Source: Frigoribacterium sp. SL97 (GTDB taxonomy: Bacteria > Actinomycetota > Actinomycetes > Actinomycetales > Microbacteriaceae). Taken from it: 64,000 nt of DNA. The notes beneath the pieces were generated by a model. That model did no database searches, was not told the DNA's origin, and was given only the letters and a program-made list of their open reading frames with translations. A program made the translations under genes and the position numbers. Where the stretch lies: NCBI RefSeq assembly GCF_026625765.1, contig NZ_CP113062.1:558001-622000 (forward strand). Direction: 5' to 3'. Positions within the stretch are counted from its first letter, which is position 1. The number at the start of each line of letters is the position of its first letter. Shown here in pieces: positions 16,780 to 24,518 of the stretch.

Positions 16780-17475
16780 ATGCGCGTACTCGTCGCCGAG
16801 GACGAGGTCTACCTCGCCGAGGCCGTCCAGAGCGTCCTCGAGCGCCACGCGATGGCCGTCGACGTCGTGCACGACGGCGACGCCGCCCTCGAGGCGATCG
16901 CGCTGAACGACTACGACGTCGTGCTGCTCGACCGCGACCTGCCGGGCACGCACGGCGACGACGTCTGCGCCGCGGTGGCGGCGGCCGGCGACGGTCCGGG
17001 CATCGTGATGCTGACCGCGGCCGGACGCACCCGTGACAAGGTCGACGGCTTCGAGCTCGGTGCCGACGACTACCTCGCCAAGCCGTTCGAGTTCCCCGAG
17101 CTGATCGCCCGGATGCGCTCGCTCGCCCGGCGCCCGCGTCGGTCGCGCCCGCCGGTCACGGTCCGCGGCGACCTGCGGTACGACGCGTTCCGCCGCGAGG
17201 TCTACCGCGACGGCCGGTACGTGAAGCTCACCCGGAAGGAGTTCGCGGTGCTCGGCGTGCTGCTCGAGGCCGACGGGGGCGTGGTCAGTGCCGAGCGCCT
17301 GCTCGAGAAGGCCTGGGACGAGAACGCCGACCCGTTCACCAACTCGGTGCGGGTCACGATCTCGAACCTCCGGCGACGCCTCGGCGAGCCCTGGGTGATC
17401 CACACCGTCCCCGGCAGCGGCTACCGCATCGCCGCCGAGGACGCCGAGGCCGTCGCCGACGGGGGCGACCGGTGA
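16780..17475 (+). CDS. OmpR/PhoB-family response regulator
   Basis: A 231-residue regulator starting at ATG 16780 with an AGGAG site (16770-16774). The receiver domain has the acidic pair (AEDE, residues 6-9), phosphoacceptor Asp51 in VVLLDRDLPG, Thr in MLTAAG and Lys near residue 99 in YLAKPFEFPEL. The effector is a winged helix (residues ~130-225: LTRKEFAVLGVLLEADGG..., NSVRVTISNLRRRLG, HTVPGSGYRI). It is coupled to the histidine kinase by a GTGA overlap and is divergent from the export operon, which it likely controls in response to a cell-envelope signal. Confidence 0.95.
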   Translation: MRVLVAEDEVYLAEAVQSVLERHAMAVDVVHDGDAALEAIALNDYDVVLLDRDLPGTHGDDVCAAVAAAGDGPGIVMLTAAGRTRDKVDGFELGADDYLAKPFEFPELIARMRSLARRPRRSRPPVTVRGDLRYDAFRREVYRDGRYVKLTRKEFAVLGVLLEADGGVVSAERLLEKAWDENADPFTNSVRVTISNLRRRLGEPWVIHTVPGSGYRIAAEDAEAVADGGDR

Positions 17476-18731
17476 CCGTCGAGACCGGCTCGTCGGCCGC
17501 AGAGCCCAGGAGGCGCGGGCTGCGTCACCGGGGCAGCGCCCGTCTCCGGCTCACCGCCACCGTCAGCGCGGTGCTGACGGTCGTGGGCCTGTCGATCGTG
17601 GCCTCGGTGTTCCTGGTGATGCGCTTCGTCCCGGACTACCGGATCACCGCCCTGCACGCGCCGGGCGCCGGCGCGGGCGACCCCGCGTCGCCGACGGCGA
17701 CGTGGGCGCCGGCGGGCGACGGCGGCGTCGCCACCGCCGGGCCGTCGCCCGTCGCCGAGACCGCCGAGCTGCGCGCGGCGGTCACGATCTCGGGCGAGAA
17801 CGACCTCCTGCGCGTCCTGCTCACGACGTCGTCGATCGTGTTCGTCGTCGCGCTGGTCGTCGGCGTCTGGTTGAGCTGGGTCGTCGCCGGGCGCCTCCTC
17901 CGTCCCGTCGAGCACCTCGCGAGTGCGGCGCGCGAGGCCGAACACGGCGCCGCGGGGTCGTTCCGGCAGCGGCTCGCCGCGCTCGCACCCGGGCGCCCCG
18001 ACGACGAGTTCGGCCGTCTTGCGACCACGTTCGACGACATGCTCGATCGGCTCGACCGCTCGTACGAGGCCCGACGTCGCTTCGCCGCCAACGCCTCGCA
18101 CGAGCTCCGCACGCCCCTCGCGACGACGCAGGCGATGCTCGACGCGGCCCTCGCGGCCGGCTCGCCGCCGTCCGTGACGATCCGACGCCTGCGCGAGATG
18201 AACACCCGCAGCATCGAGACGGTCGAGGCCCTGCTGACGCTGTCCGACGTCCAGTCCGGTGACGGCGTCGCCGCCGACGCGGTCCACCTCGTCGCCGTGG
18301 TCGACGAGGTGGTGGCCGCCTCGGCGTCCGCCGCCGCCCGGGCGCGGGTCGAGGTGCACTGCGTCGCCCGCCCCGCGCAGGTCACGGGCGACCGGGCCCT
18401 GCTCTCGGTGCTCGTCGGCAACCTCGTCCGCAACGGCATCGGCCACAACGAACCCGGCGGCCGGCTCGACGTGACGGTCGGCACCGACGGCTCGGGGGCG
18501 CCGACCCTGATCGTGTCCAACGGCGGGGCCGTGCTCGACCCGGCCGAGGTCGGGCGACTGACCGAGCCGTTCCACCGGCCGGCGGGCCGGGTCGCCGGCT
18601 CCCACGGCCTCGGCCTGGCCCTGGTCGCGGCCGTCGCCGAGACGCACGGGGCGACGCTGACCCTCGATGCGCCTCCTTCGGGCGGTCTCGTCGTGCGCGT
18701 GGTGTTCGCCGCGCCCGCGACCGGCCGGTGA
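17472..18731 (+). CDS. sensor histidine kinase
   Basis: A 419-residue membrane kinase starting at GTG 17472. It has a first helix (VSAVLTVVGLSIVASVFLVM), a short extracytoplasmic loop of about 60 residues, a second helix (LTTSSIVFVVALVVGVWLSWVVAGRLL), a HAMP linker, the dimerisation segment with the phosphoaccepting His near residue 210 (ANASHELRTPLAT) and a HATPase domain (N box LVGNLVRNGIGHN, G box SHGLGLALVAAVAETHG). The expected DxGxG loop is replaced by a degenerate VSNGGAVLDPAEVG. The dispersed motif (17508-17519) is read as P-R-R-R-G near the N-terminus. It phosphorylates the response regulator upstream. Confidence 0.93.
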   Translation: MTVETGSSAAEPRRRGLRHRGSARLRLTATVSAVLTVVGLSIVASVFLVMRFVPDYRITALHAPGAGAGDPASPTATWAPAGDGGVATAGPSPVAETAELRAAVTISGENDLLRVLLTTSSIVFVVALVVGVWLSWVVAGRLLRPVEHLASAAREAEHGAAGSFRQRLAALAPGRPDDEFGRLATTFDDMLDRLDRSYEARRRFAANASHELRTPLATTQAMLDAALAAGSPPSVTIRRLREMNTRSIETVEALLTLSDVQSGDGVAADAVHLVAVVDEVVAASASAAARARVEVHCVARPAQVTGDRALLSVLVGNLVRNGIGHNEPGGRLDVTVGTDGSGAPTLIVSNGGAVLDPAEVGRLTEPFHRPAGRVAGSHGLGLALVAAVAETHGATLTLDAPPSGGLVVRVVFAAPATGR

Positions 18732-18838
18732 ACCGGCCCGACGGGCACGACGTCGCGTCGGTCCGGCCCCTGCGGGGGACACCGCGGTCGGCCAGCCAAC
18801 CGACTGTGCGACCGGCTCGTCGCTCCTAGGCTCGGAAC

Positions 18839-18901
18839 GTGCCCGCGAGGCGGGCCGACCGGCCAGGGGCGCCGGCGCCGCGACCGGGGGTGAGACGTTG
18901 A
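18839..18901 (+). CDS. possible leaderless 20-residue upstream ORF
   Basis: TAGGCT at 18827-18832 lies 6 bases before GTG 18839, the same spacing as other leaderless starts in this window. The small frame is arginine- and proline-rich and ends with TGA 18899-18901, overlapping the TTG start of the next gene (TTGA). It could couple translation to the regulator. Peptide function is not implied, and the call rests only on promoter spacing and overlap. Confidence 0.35.
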   Translation: MPARRADRPGAPAPRPGVRR

Positions 18902-19794
18902 CCGAGCAGGGTGGCGTCCCCGCGGACCGCCCGACGTCGACGGGGCGCCCGACGCCGGGGCGCCCGACCACGATCATGCGTCCGGGTCAGCCCCTCGGGT
19001 TGCGGCTCGACGCCCGGCACGACGAGTTCAGCGACCTGCTGCTCGACTGCTCGCTCGAGGACGTCGGGGCGACCGGCCGGTCGTGGCTGCGCGACCGGTA
19101 CGCCGAGATCGTGCCGATCGTGCTCGGTCCGGCCCTCGCCGCGGTCGAGCACGGTCGTCCGGTGTCGGCCTCGTGCCTCGACGAGTTGCGTGCCGTCGCC
19201 CGCCGCAGTGCTACCTGCCCCGACGTCGACCTGGCCGTCGTCCTGCGGGGGGCCCTGCCCGCGCTGCGCATTTTCTCGCTCGTCATGCACTCGGCGTCGG
19301 GCGGGCAGGCCGGGGCGCTCGTCCTCGCGATGGCGCGCGCCTCGCAGGTCGCCCACGAGCTCGGGACCTGCTGGGCCGAGGAGTGGGCGCGGCACCGTCC
19401 CCGTCTCGTCGCCGCCCCGCCGGGCGGGGGACCAGGAGGCGCGGGCGGCCCCCAGCCACCCCCTGCGGCCCCGGGGCCCGACGTCGTGCTCGACCTCGTG
19501 GCCGACGCCCCCGACCTCGACGACGTCGAGCGGCAGATGCTCACGCTCACCGCCTACGGCCTCTCGAACGCCGAGATCGCCCGCGAGACGGCCTACAGCC
19601 GCCAGGCCGTGGCCTGGCACCTGGCCCGTCTCATGCGGACGTGGAGCGCCCCGAACCGGACGGCGCTCGTCTCGGTCGCGTTCGTCAAGGGCGTCATCCG
19701 GTCGCGCATCGTGCGGCGGGGGCGCCGTCGGGACGGCCAGGCGGCGGTCGAGGCGCCGAACCGACCCGCGCCTCCTGCCCTGCCGCCGGCCTGA
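18898..19794 (+). CDS. LuxR-type HTH regulator
   Basis: About 298 residues from TTG 18898; ATG 18976 is an alternative. TTG is favoured by overlap with the upstream small frame and a GGGGGTGAG site. The N-terminal 180 residues are a helical domain of unrecognised type (LRLDARHDEFSDLLLDCSLEDVG..., AEIVPIVLGPALAAVEHG). A G/P-rich linker carries one dispersed motif (19431-19446), followed by a GerE-like helix-turn-helix (DDVERQMLTLTAYGLSNAEIARETAYSRQAVAWHLARLMRTW). It probably senses a signal through the N-domain. It is convergent with the secreted-protein gene, with a strong terminator between. Confidence 0.7.
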   Translation: MTEQGGVPADRPTSTGRPTPGRPTTIMRPGQPLGLRLDARHDEFSDLLLDCSLEDVGATGRSWLRDRYAEIVPIVLGPALAAVEHGRPVSASCLDELRAVARRSATCPDVDLAVVLRGALPALRIFSLVMHSASGGQAGALVLAMARASQVAHELGTCWAEEWARHRPRLVAAPPGGGPGGAGGPQPPPAAPGPDVVLDLVADAPDLDDVERQMLTLTAYGLSNAEIARETAYSRQAVAWHLARLMRTWSAPNRTALVSVAFVKGVIRSRIVRRGRRRDGQAAVEAPNRPAPPALPPA

Positions 19795-19802
19795 CGGCGC
19801 AC

Positions 19803-19847
19803 GCGGAACCGCCCCGGCGTCCGGTGAGGACGTCGGGGCGGTTCCGC
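19803..19847. terminator. bidirectional stem-loop between convergent genes
   Basis: A 14-bp perfect stem, GCGGAACCGCCCCG (19803-19816) with 19834-19847, extended by a further CGTCC/GGACG pairing to about 20 bp. It lies between the stops of the LuxR-type gene and the secreted protein. There is no long T-run on either side, as usual at this G+C. Confidence 0.88.
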
Positions 19848-19862
19848 GGTGCCGCGGCGGGG

Positions 19863-20366
19863 TCAGCCGCCGTTGATGCTGATGACGTTGTCGGTCTTGA
19901 CGTTGTTGCCGAGCACGCCCCAGTTCAGGTAGCCGCCGTCACCGTTGTTGGTGACCTTGCCGGGGCCGTCGAACCAGTAGATGACGTAGCTTCCACCCTT
20001 GATGTCGATCGGCTGGGCGTCGGCGATCGAGCCCTCGACGGTGATGTCCTGGTTCTTGTTCACGACCGCGACCGTGAGCCGGTCGGGGTTGCCGGCGTTG
20101 TAGTAGCCGACGTCCAGGGCGGCCAGCACGGCGCCCGACCGGTCGCCCTGGTCGTTGACGGCGGCGCTGATCGCGCTGACGATGGCCAGCGGGTCGAGGG
20201 TGACGCTGCCCGTGATCGGGCTGCCGGTGCTGGACTCCGGCGAGGCGGGGGCGGTGGTCGCCGCCTGTGCGGGTGCGGCGGCGAATCCGCTCAGCCCCGT
20301 GACGGCGACGCCGCTCACGGCGACGGCGGCGATGATCGTGGCGGTCTTCGACTTCAGCTTGCTCAT
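19863..20366 (-). CDS. secreted protein of unknown function
   Basis: A 167-residue protein with a standard Sec signal peptide: basic start (MSKLKSK), hydrophobic core (IIAAVAVSGVAVTGLSGFAAA) and a cleavage site after APAQA (about residue 35). The mature domain is about 130 residues, acidic, with a compact pattern IKGGSYVIYWFDGPGKV and GDGGYLNWGVLGNN. No catalytic motif or lipobox is seen. The start has an AAAGAGGA site at good spacing. It appears to be an exported single-gene unit; I do not recognise the family, although similar secreted stress-type proteins occur in actinobacteria. Confidence 0.75.
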   Translation of the reverse strand: MSKLKSKTATIIAAVAVSGVAVTGLSGFAAAPAQAATTAPASPESSTGSPITGSVTLDPLAIVSAISAAVNDQGDRSGAVLAALDVGYYNAGNPDRLTVAVVNKNQDITVEGSIADAQPIDIKGGSYVIYWFDGPGKVTNNGDGGYLNWGVLGNNVKTDNVISINGG

Positions 20367-20694
20367 GGTTCGTCCTCTTTCGTTGTCGTAGGAGTTCGAG
20401 TTGCGGTGCTTCGTGTTGTCGAGTGGAACTGCCTTGCGAGAACGATCCTGTGGCCGGCGGCGGTGCGATGCACGCGTTCACGGTCGACGTTGGTCGGGTG
20501 ACCAACGATGGGCCCCGGTGGCGCGTCACCGGAGTACGACGCCGGCTCGTCGGGCCCGCGCGACCTGCTCAGAGGCTGCCCTCGGCCACCACCCACTGCT
20601 ACTGGAGGCGACGAAGGCGTCCCTCCACAGGCGGACGCCGACGGGCACGCTCGGCGCCCCTCTGTGGAGGAGGCGATGGGCGGGCGGTGACGCG
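20367..20694. other. 328-bp intergenic stretch with one stem-loop
   Basis: No supported gene. The upstream side holds the secreted protein's promoter. A perfect 9-bp inverted repeat, CCTCCACAG (20622-20630) with CTGTGGAGG (20662-20670), lies close to the end of the TetR gene and may end its transcript. Confidence 0.6.
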
Positions 20695-21284
20695 TCAGTC
20701 CGACCGCGCCGCGACGCCGTCGAACAGCAGGTCCACCGTGGCCTGGAGCGCGGCCGGCCCGGGATCGCGGCGCGTCACGACGTGCAGCAGCACGGTGCCG
20801 ATCAGCGACTCGACGAGGGCCTCGAGGGGGCGCCGTCCCGGATCTGCCGCGCGCGCCTCCCGGACTCGAGGCGGGCGCGCAGCGCCGCCCGCGTGACCGA
20901 GGTGACCCGCTCCTCGTAGTGCTCGGCGACGGCGGCGTCCTCGGCGGTCGCCGCGATGGACGCGCGGATCAGCCCGCCCGCCGCGGGCGAGGCGAAGGTC
21001 GAGAAGGAGGCGCGGAGCCAGTCGAGCACGTCCCGACGGACGTCGCCCGTGTCGGCCACCTCGAGGTGGGGCAGCAGGTGTCCCGTGAGCATCCCCTCGG
21101 CCACCAGCGCCGCCTTCGCCGGGTACCAGCGGTAGATCGTCGCCTTGCCGACCCCCGCCGCCGCCGCGATGCGATCGAGCGAGAGCTTGTCGTAGCCACG
21201 CTCGGCCAGCTCGTCACGGGTCGCGTCGAGGATCGCGAGGCGGGCGGCCTCACTGCGGGCGCGGCCGGGGCGTGCGGTGGTCAC
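20695..21284 (-). pseudogene. TetR-family regulator interrupted by a one-base frameshift
   Basis: Start GTG 21284 has a GGGAGG site. The N-terminal TetR helix-turn-helix is intact (ILDATRDELAERGYDKLSLDRIAAAAGVGKATIYRWYPAKAALVAEG). The uncorrected frame stops at 20802 after a basic, non-family tail. One added base in the CCC run at 20859-20861 (GGG on the coding strand) restores a typical TetR C-terminus (residues LEALVESLIGTVLLHVVT and LQATVDLLFDGVAARSD) to a stop at 20695-20697. The span is 590 bp, one short of a multiple of three; corrected length would be 196 residues. The slip is exactly at a variant of the dispersed GGAGGCGCG motif. It may be a sequencing/assembly indel. It follows the dehydrogenase gene on the same strand, so it is its likely regulator. 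Confidence 0.8.
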
Positions 21285-21324
21285 CGGTCCATCCTCCCGC
21301 ACGCCCGCCGCGGACCCACCCCTT

Positions 21325-22350
21325 CTACTGGACCGACCAGCCGCCGTCGCTCGCCAGGATCGCGCCGTTCACGTTCACCGCGTCGTCGCTCAGCAGGAAC
21401 GTGATCGACGCCGCGAGCTCCTCGGCCGTCGCGATCGTCGGGATCGCCGCCTGGAACGGACGGAGCCGCGCCGACCCCGCCTCGGACACGTTCGCCGGGA
21501 ACGGGATGCCCGTCGCGACGCCGCCGGGTGCCACCGCGTTGACCCGGATGCCCTGCTTCGCGTACATGAAGGCCGCCGACTTGGTCAGGCCGACGACGCC
21601 GTGCTTCGACACCGTGTACGCGTTGCCCGACGCGTTGCCGCGCAGTCCCGCCTCCGAGGCCACGTTGACGACCGAGCCGCGCCCGGCCCCGAGCATCACG
21701 GGGATCACGGCGCGCGACAGCTTGAACCCGCCGGTGAGGTTGATGCCGATGACGCGGTCCCACATGGCGTCGCTCGTCTCGTGCAGGGGCGAGAAGTCGT
21801 CGTTGATGCCGGCGATGTTGGCCAGGGCGTCGATGCGGTCGCCGGCCGCCGCGACGATCGCGTCGATGTCGTCCTGCTTCGTGATGTCGCCGGCCACGGT
21901 GACCACGTCGGCGTCGGGCAGGGAGGCGACCAGTGCCTCCAGCTTGTCGGCGAAGAGGTCGACGGCGACGACGCGACCGCCCTCGCGTGCCACCCGTGAC
22001 GCCGTCGCCCGGCCGATGCCGGACGCCGCTCCCGTGACGATCACGGTCTTGCCGGCGAAGCGACCGGGGGTGACGGTCTCGCGCCACGGACCGTCGGCCT
22101 CGGCCGCCTCGTCGGGCACGACGCCGCCGTTGACCTGCAGCACCAGGCCGTCGACCAGCTCCTGCGGCACCTGCCCCTGGCTCATCGCGACCAGCTGCTG
22201 CAGCGGCAGGCCGCGGACCGGGGCCAGCGCGCCCTCGTCGAACGCGCCTCCCTGCCCGAGGGCGGCACGGAGCGCCGGCCCGCCCTCGGGGTGGTCGAGC
22301 CAGGTGCCGATGGTGCGGGAGCCGGTCAGGGGGGCGGTGGCGTCGGACAT
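21325..22350 (-). CDS. short-chain dehydrogenase/reductase with ~95-residue N-terminal extension
   Basis: A 341-residue protein starting at ATG 22350 (MSDATAPL). The SDR core begins near residue 100: NAD-binding TGAASGIG at 106-113, NIAG (NNAG-like) in LANIAGIND, the catalytic serine/tyrosine/lysine region (VVNVASEAG, NAYTVSKHG) and the C-terminal PGGVATGIPF. The N-terminal extension (TWLDHPEGGPALRAAL..., LPLQQLVAMSQGQVPQELVDGLVLQVNG) is helical and unlike a normal SDR; a similar short domain is appended to some glycosidases and dehydrogenases. Substrate unknown. It is followed on the same strand by the broken TetR gene. Confidence 0.85.
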   Translation of the reverse strand: MSDATAPLTGSRTIGTWLDHPEGGPALRAALGQGGAFDEGALAPVRGLPLQQLVAMSQGQVPQELVDGLVLQVNGGVVPDEAAEADGPWRETVTPGRFAGKTVIVTGAASGIGRATASRVAREGGRVVAVDLFADKLEALVASLPDADVVTVAGDITKQDDIDAIVAAAGDRIDALANIAGINDDFSPLHETSDAMWDRVIGINLTGGFKLSRAVIPVMLGAGRGSVVNVASEAGLRGNASGNAYTVSKHGVVGLTKSAAFMYAKQGIRVNAVAPGGVATGIPFPANVSEAGSARLRPFQAAIPTIATAEELAASITFLLSDDAVNVNGAILASDGGWSVQ

Positions 22351-22524
22351 GTCGTCTCTTCTCTGAGGAGGGTCGGGTCGAGGCGCGGAGACCACGCCCT
22401 GAATCGAGACACTTCGTCTCGTAATGCGACGCTACCGCGGGCGGAGGCCCGCGCGGCTGTACGCCTGCCGAGAGAACGCCGACCGCCGACCCGGCCCCGG
22501 CGCATCCCGCCTAGCGTCCCCTGC

Positions 22525-23400
22525 ATGACCGTCACCCTGCCTCCCGCCGCCCGCCTCGACGACCGGACCGTGGTCGTCACCGGAGCCAGCTCGGGCATCG
22601 GCCGCGCCGCCGCCCGCGAGCTCGCCCGCCTCGGGGCCACCGTCGCCGTCGTCGGCCGCAACCCCGACCGCACCCGCACCGTCGCGCACGAGATCGGCGG
22701 CACCGCCTACCTCGCCGACTTCTCCGACCTGTCGACCGTCCGCGACCTGGCCGAGCAGCTGCTCGCCGAGCTGCCGCGCATCCACGTCCTGGCGAACAAC
22801 GCCGGCGCCACGATCCCCGAGCGCTCGATGACGGTCGACGGCCACGAGACGACGTTCCAGGGCAACCACCTCGCTCCCTTCCTCCTGACCGCGTTGCTGA
22901 CGCCGCGCCTCCTCGAGACGGCGAAGGAGGCGCCGGCCGGGTCGGTCCGCATCGTCCAGACCTCGAGTGCCGGCAACCTCTTCGGCAGGGTCGACCTGGA
23001 CGACCTCGACAACGCCCGGGGTGCGTGGGCCGGCGGCTTCCGCGCCTACGGCACCTCGAAGCTGCTCAACGTGCTGTTCACCCGTGAGCTGGCCCGACGC
23101 CTGCCCCGCGCCGGCGGCGGGGTCGACGCGTTCGCGTTCCACCCCGGGTTCGTCGCCTCGGGCTTCGGTGGCGACGGCGCGTTCATGACCGCGGCCAAGC
23201 GCCTGGCCGTCTCGACCGAGGACGGAGCCGAGCCGCTGATCCGCCTCGCGGGGGCGGCGACCGTGCCGGCGCCGAGCGGCAACTACTTCGACCGCCTCAA
23301 GGCCCCCGGTCGCGTGGCCCGTCAGGCGGCCGACGCCGACCTCGCCCGGCGCCTGTGGGACGAGAGCGCCCGGCTGCTCGACCTCGACGAGACGATCTAG
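22525..23400 (+). CDS. short-chain dehydrogenase/reductase (retinol-dehydrogenase-like)
   Basis: A 291-residue SDR. NAD(P)-binding TGASSGIG at residues 19-26, VVGRNPDRT, the NNAGAT motif (LANNAGATIPE), the catalytic serine (QTSSAGNLFG) and YGTSKLLNVLF. The HPGFVASGFGGDG region is typical of the retinol-dehydrogenase/WW-domain oxidoreductase subgroup. TAGCGT at 22512-22517 ends 7 bases before ATG 22525, so the transcript is probably leaderless. It is divergent from the other SDR, and its function is unknown. Confidence 0.9.
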   Translation: MTVTLPPAARLDDRTVVVTGASSGIGRAAARELARLGATVAVVGRNPDRTRTVAHEIGGTAYLADFSDLSTVRDLAEQLLAELPRIHVLANNAGATIPERSMTVDGHETTFQGNHLAPFLLTALLTPRLLETAKEAPAGSVRIVQTSSAGNLFGRVDLDDLDNARGAWAGGFRAYGTSKLLNVLFTRELARRLPRAGGGVDAFAFHPGFVASGFGGDGAFMTAAKRLAVSTEDGAEPLIRLAGAATVPAPSGNYFDRLKAPGRVARQAADADLARRLWDESARLLDLDETI

Positions 23401-23452
23401 CCCGGCTCCGGCGGCGCCCGGCCGTCCGGGCGCCCCGACCTCGACGGGCCGG

Positions 23453-23510
23453 TCGAGTGGGCAGAAGACGTCCTTCCGCCGCGGGGGAAGAGCAAGTTCT
23501 GCCCACCCGA
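23453..23510. repeat. 58-bp palindrome (family E)
   Basis: Arms TCGAGTGGGCAGAA (23453-23466) and TTCTGCCCACCCGA (23497-23510) pair with one mismatch; an inner CTTCC/GGAAG helix extends the stem. It follows the dehydrogenase gene and may end its transcript. The inner half does not show a clear second copy of the outer word, unlike families A, C and D. Confidence 0.8.
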
Positions 23511-23522
23511 TCGAATCGACGA

Positions 23523-23559
23523 GAAAGTACTTGCTTATCGGGAAAGTACTTTCTAGAGT
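23523..23559 (+). promoter_or_regulatory. promoter with paired GAAAGTACTT operators
   Basis: A -35 TTGCTT (23531-23536), 17-base spacer and -10 TAGAGT (23554-23559) make a good promoter for the next two genes. The decamer GAAAGTACTT occurs at 23523-23532 and again at 23542-23551; each contains the self-complementary AAGTACTT. One overlaps the -35 and one lies in the spacer, a layout suited to repression by the winged-helix protein encoded at 24038. Confidence 0.78.
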
Positions 23560-23585
23560 GGGAGTCCTACGAGAGGACGACCACC

Positions 23586-24041
23586 ATGACCGCTGACATC
23601 ACCGGCACGACCGGCACCCCCGACTCCGCCGAGGCCCGGCGCCTGCTCGACCGGGCGGACGCCGTGGGCCGCAGCGCGACGTCGGCGGCGAGCTGGCCCG
23701 CCGTCGCCTTCCTGCTCGGCCTGGGTGCCGCCGCGTCGATGGGCACCCTCGCCATGGGGCTCACGACGGGAACCGCCTACTTCGTCGCGATGGGTGGCCT
23801 GCTCGTCTGGATCGCCGTCCTGGTCGTGGCGTTCGTCCTGCTGAGGAGGTCGGCCCGCGTCGGCTTCGGTCGACGCTGGATGGCCTACCTGGCCGCGTTC
23901 TTCGCCTGCTACGTCGGGGCCATGCTCGTCGTCGGCTTCTCGCAGGGCCAGGACGTCGTCGGCAGTGCCGTCATGGCGGCGGTCCTGCTCGCGGTGTCGG
24001 TCGCCTGCGCGGCCGTCGAGGTGCGCGAGGCGCGACGATGA
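23586..24041 (+). CDS. small integral membrane protein
   Basis: A 151-residue protein starting at ATG 23586 after the operator-bearing promoter. A polar N-terminal region with a short charged helix (SAEARRLLDRADAVGRSA) is followed by about four hydrophobic segments in two hairpins (VAFLLGLGAAASMGTLAMGL, FVAMGGLLVWIAVLVVAFVLL, WMAYLAAFFACYVGAMLVV, SAVMAAVLLAVSVACAAVEV). No named family is recognised, but such proteins are often paired with a winged-helix regulator, as here: the stop overlaps the regulator's start (ATGA). Confidence 0.75.
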   Translation: MTADITGTTGTPDSAEARRLLDRADAVGRSATSAASWPAVAFLLGLGAAASMGTLAMGLTTGTAYFVAMGGLLVWIAVLVVAFVLLRRSARVGFGRRWMAYLAAFFACYVGAMLVVGFSQGQDVVGSAVMAAVLLAVSVACAAVEVREARR

Positions 24042-24340
24042 CCGCGCGACCGCACCCGCGCCTCCGGCTGTCCGAGTTGTTGCACCAGCCCGTCCGTTTC
24101 TCGATGATGGCGGCGCTGGCCGCGGCCGAGGGTCTCGACTTCCGTGACCTGCGCGACGCCGTGCAGGTGACCGACTCGACGCTGAGCAAGCAGGTCAGCG
24201 CCCTCGAGGCCGCGGGCTACGTCGCCGTGACGAAGGGGTTCGTCGGCAAGCGGCCCCGGACGAGCCTCAAGGCGACGCCGGCCGGGCGCGAGGCCTGGGC
24301 CGCGCATCTCGCCACCCTCCGCGAGATCGCCGCCGACTAG
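24038..24340 (+). CDS. winged-helix transcriptional regulator (HTH_34 type)
   Basis: A 100-residue protein made entirely of a MarR/HTH_34-like winged helix: HPRLRLSELLHQPVRFSMMAALAAAEGLDFRDLRDAVQVTDSTLSKQVSALEAAGYVAVTKGFVGKRPRTSLKATPAGREAWAAH is the domain pattern in outline. DNA contacts are expected in DSTLSKQVSALE. It has no separate ligand domain. It is coupled to the membrane protein gene, and the AAGTACTT pair upstream is its likely autoregulatory operator. Confidence 0.88.
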   Translation: MTARPHPRLRLSELLHQPVRFSMMAALAAAEGLDFRDLRDAVQVTDSTLSKQVSALEAAGYVAVTKGFVGKRPRTSLKATPAGREAWAAHLATLREIAAD

Positions 24341-24518
24341 CCGCCGGGGCAGGGGCGTCCCGTGGCCGTGCGCCGGGGGCGCCCCTCCTCGTCCGGTCGG
24401 CAGGACGAGGAGGCGCGGGGTGGCGGGGTACGGCGGCCGCGTCCCGGCCGCGCAAGTCCCAGCGACTCCCCAGCCGTCGTGGGTGCACCGAGTGCGTCGC
24501 TGCACTTAGTGTAGGCAG

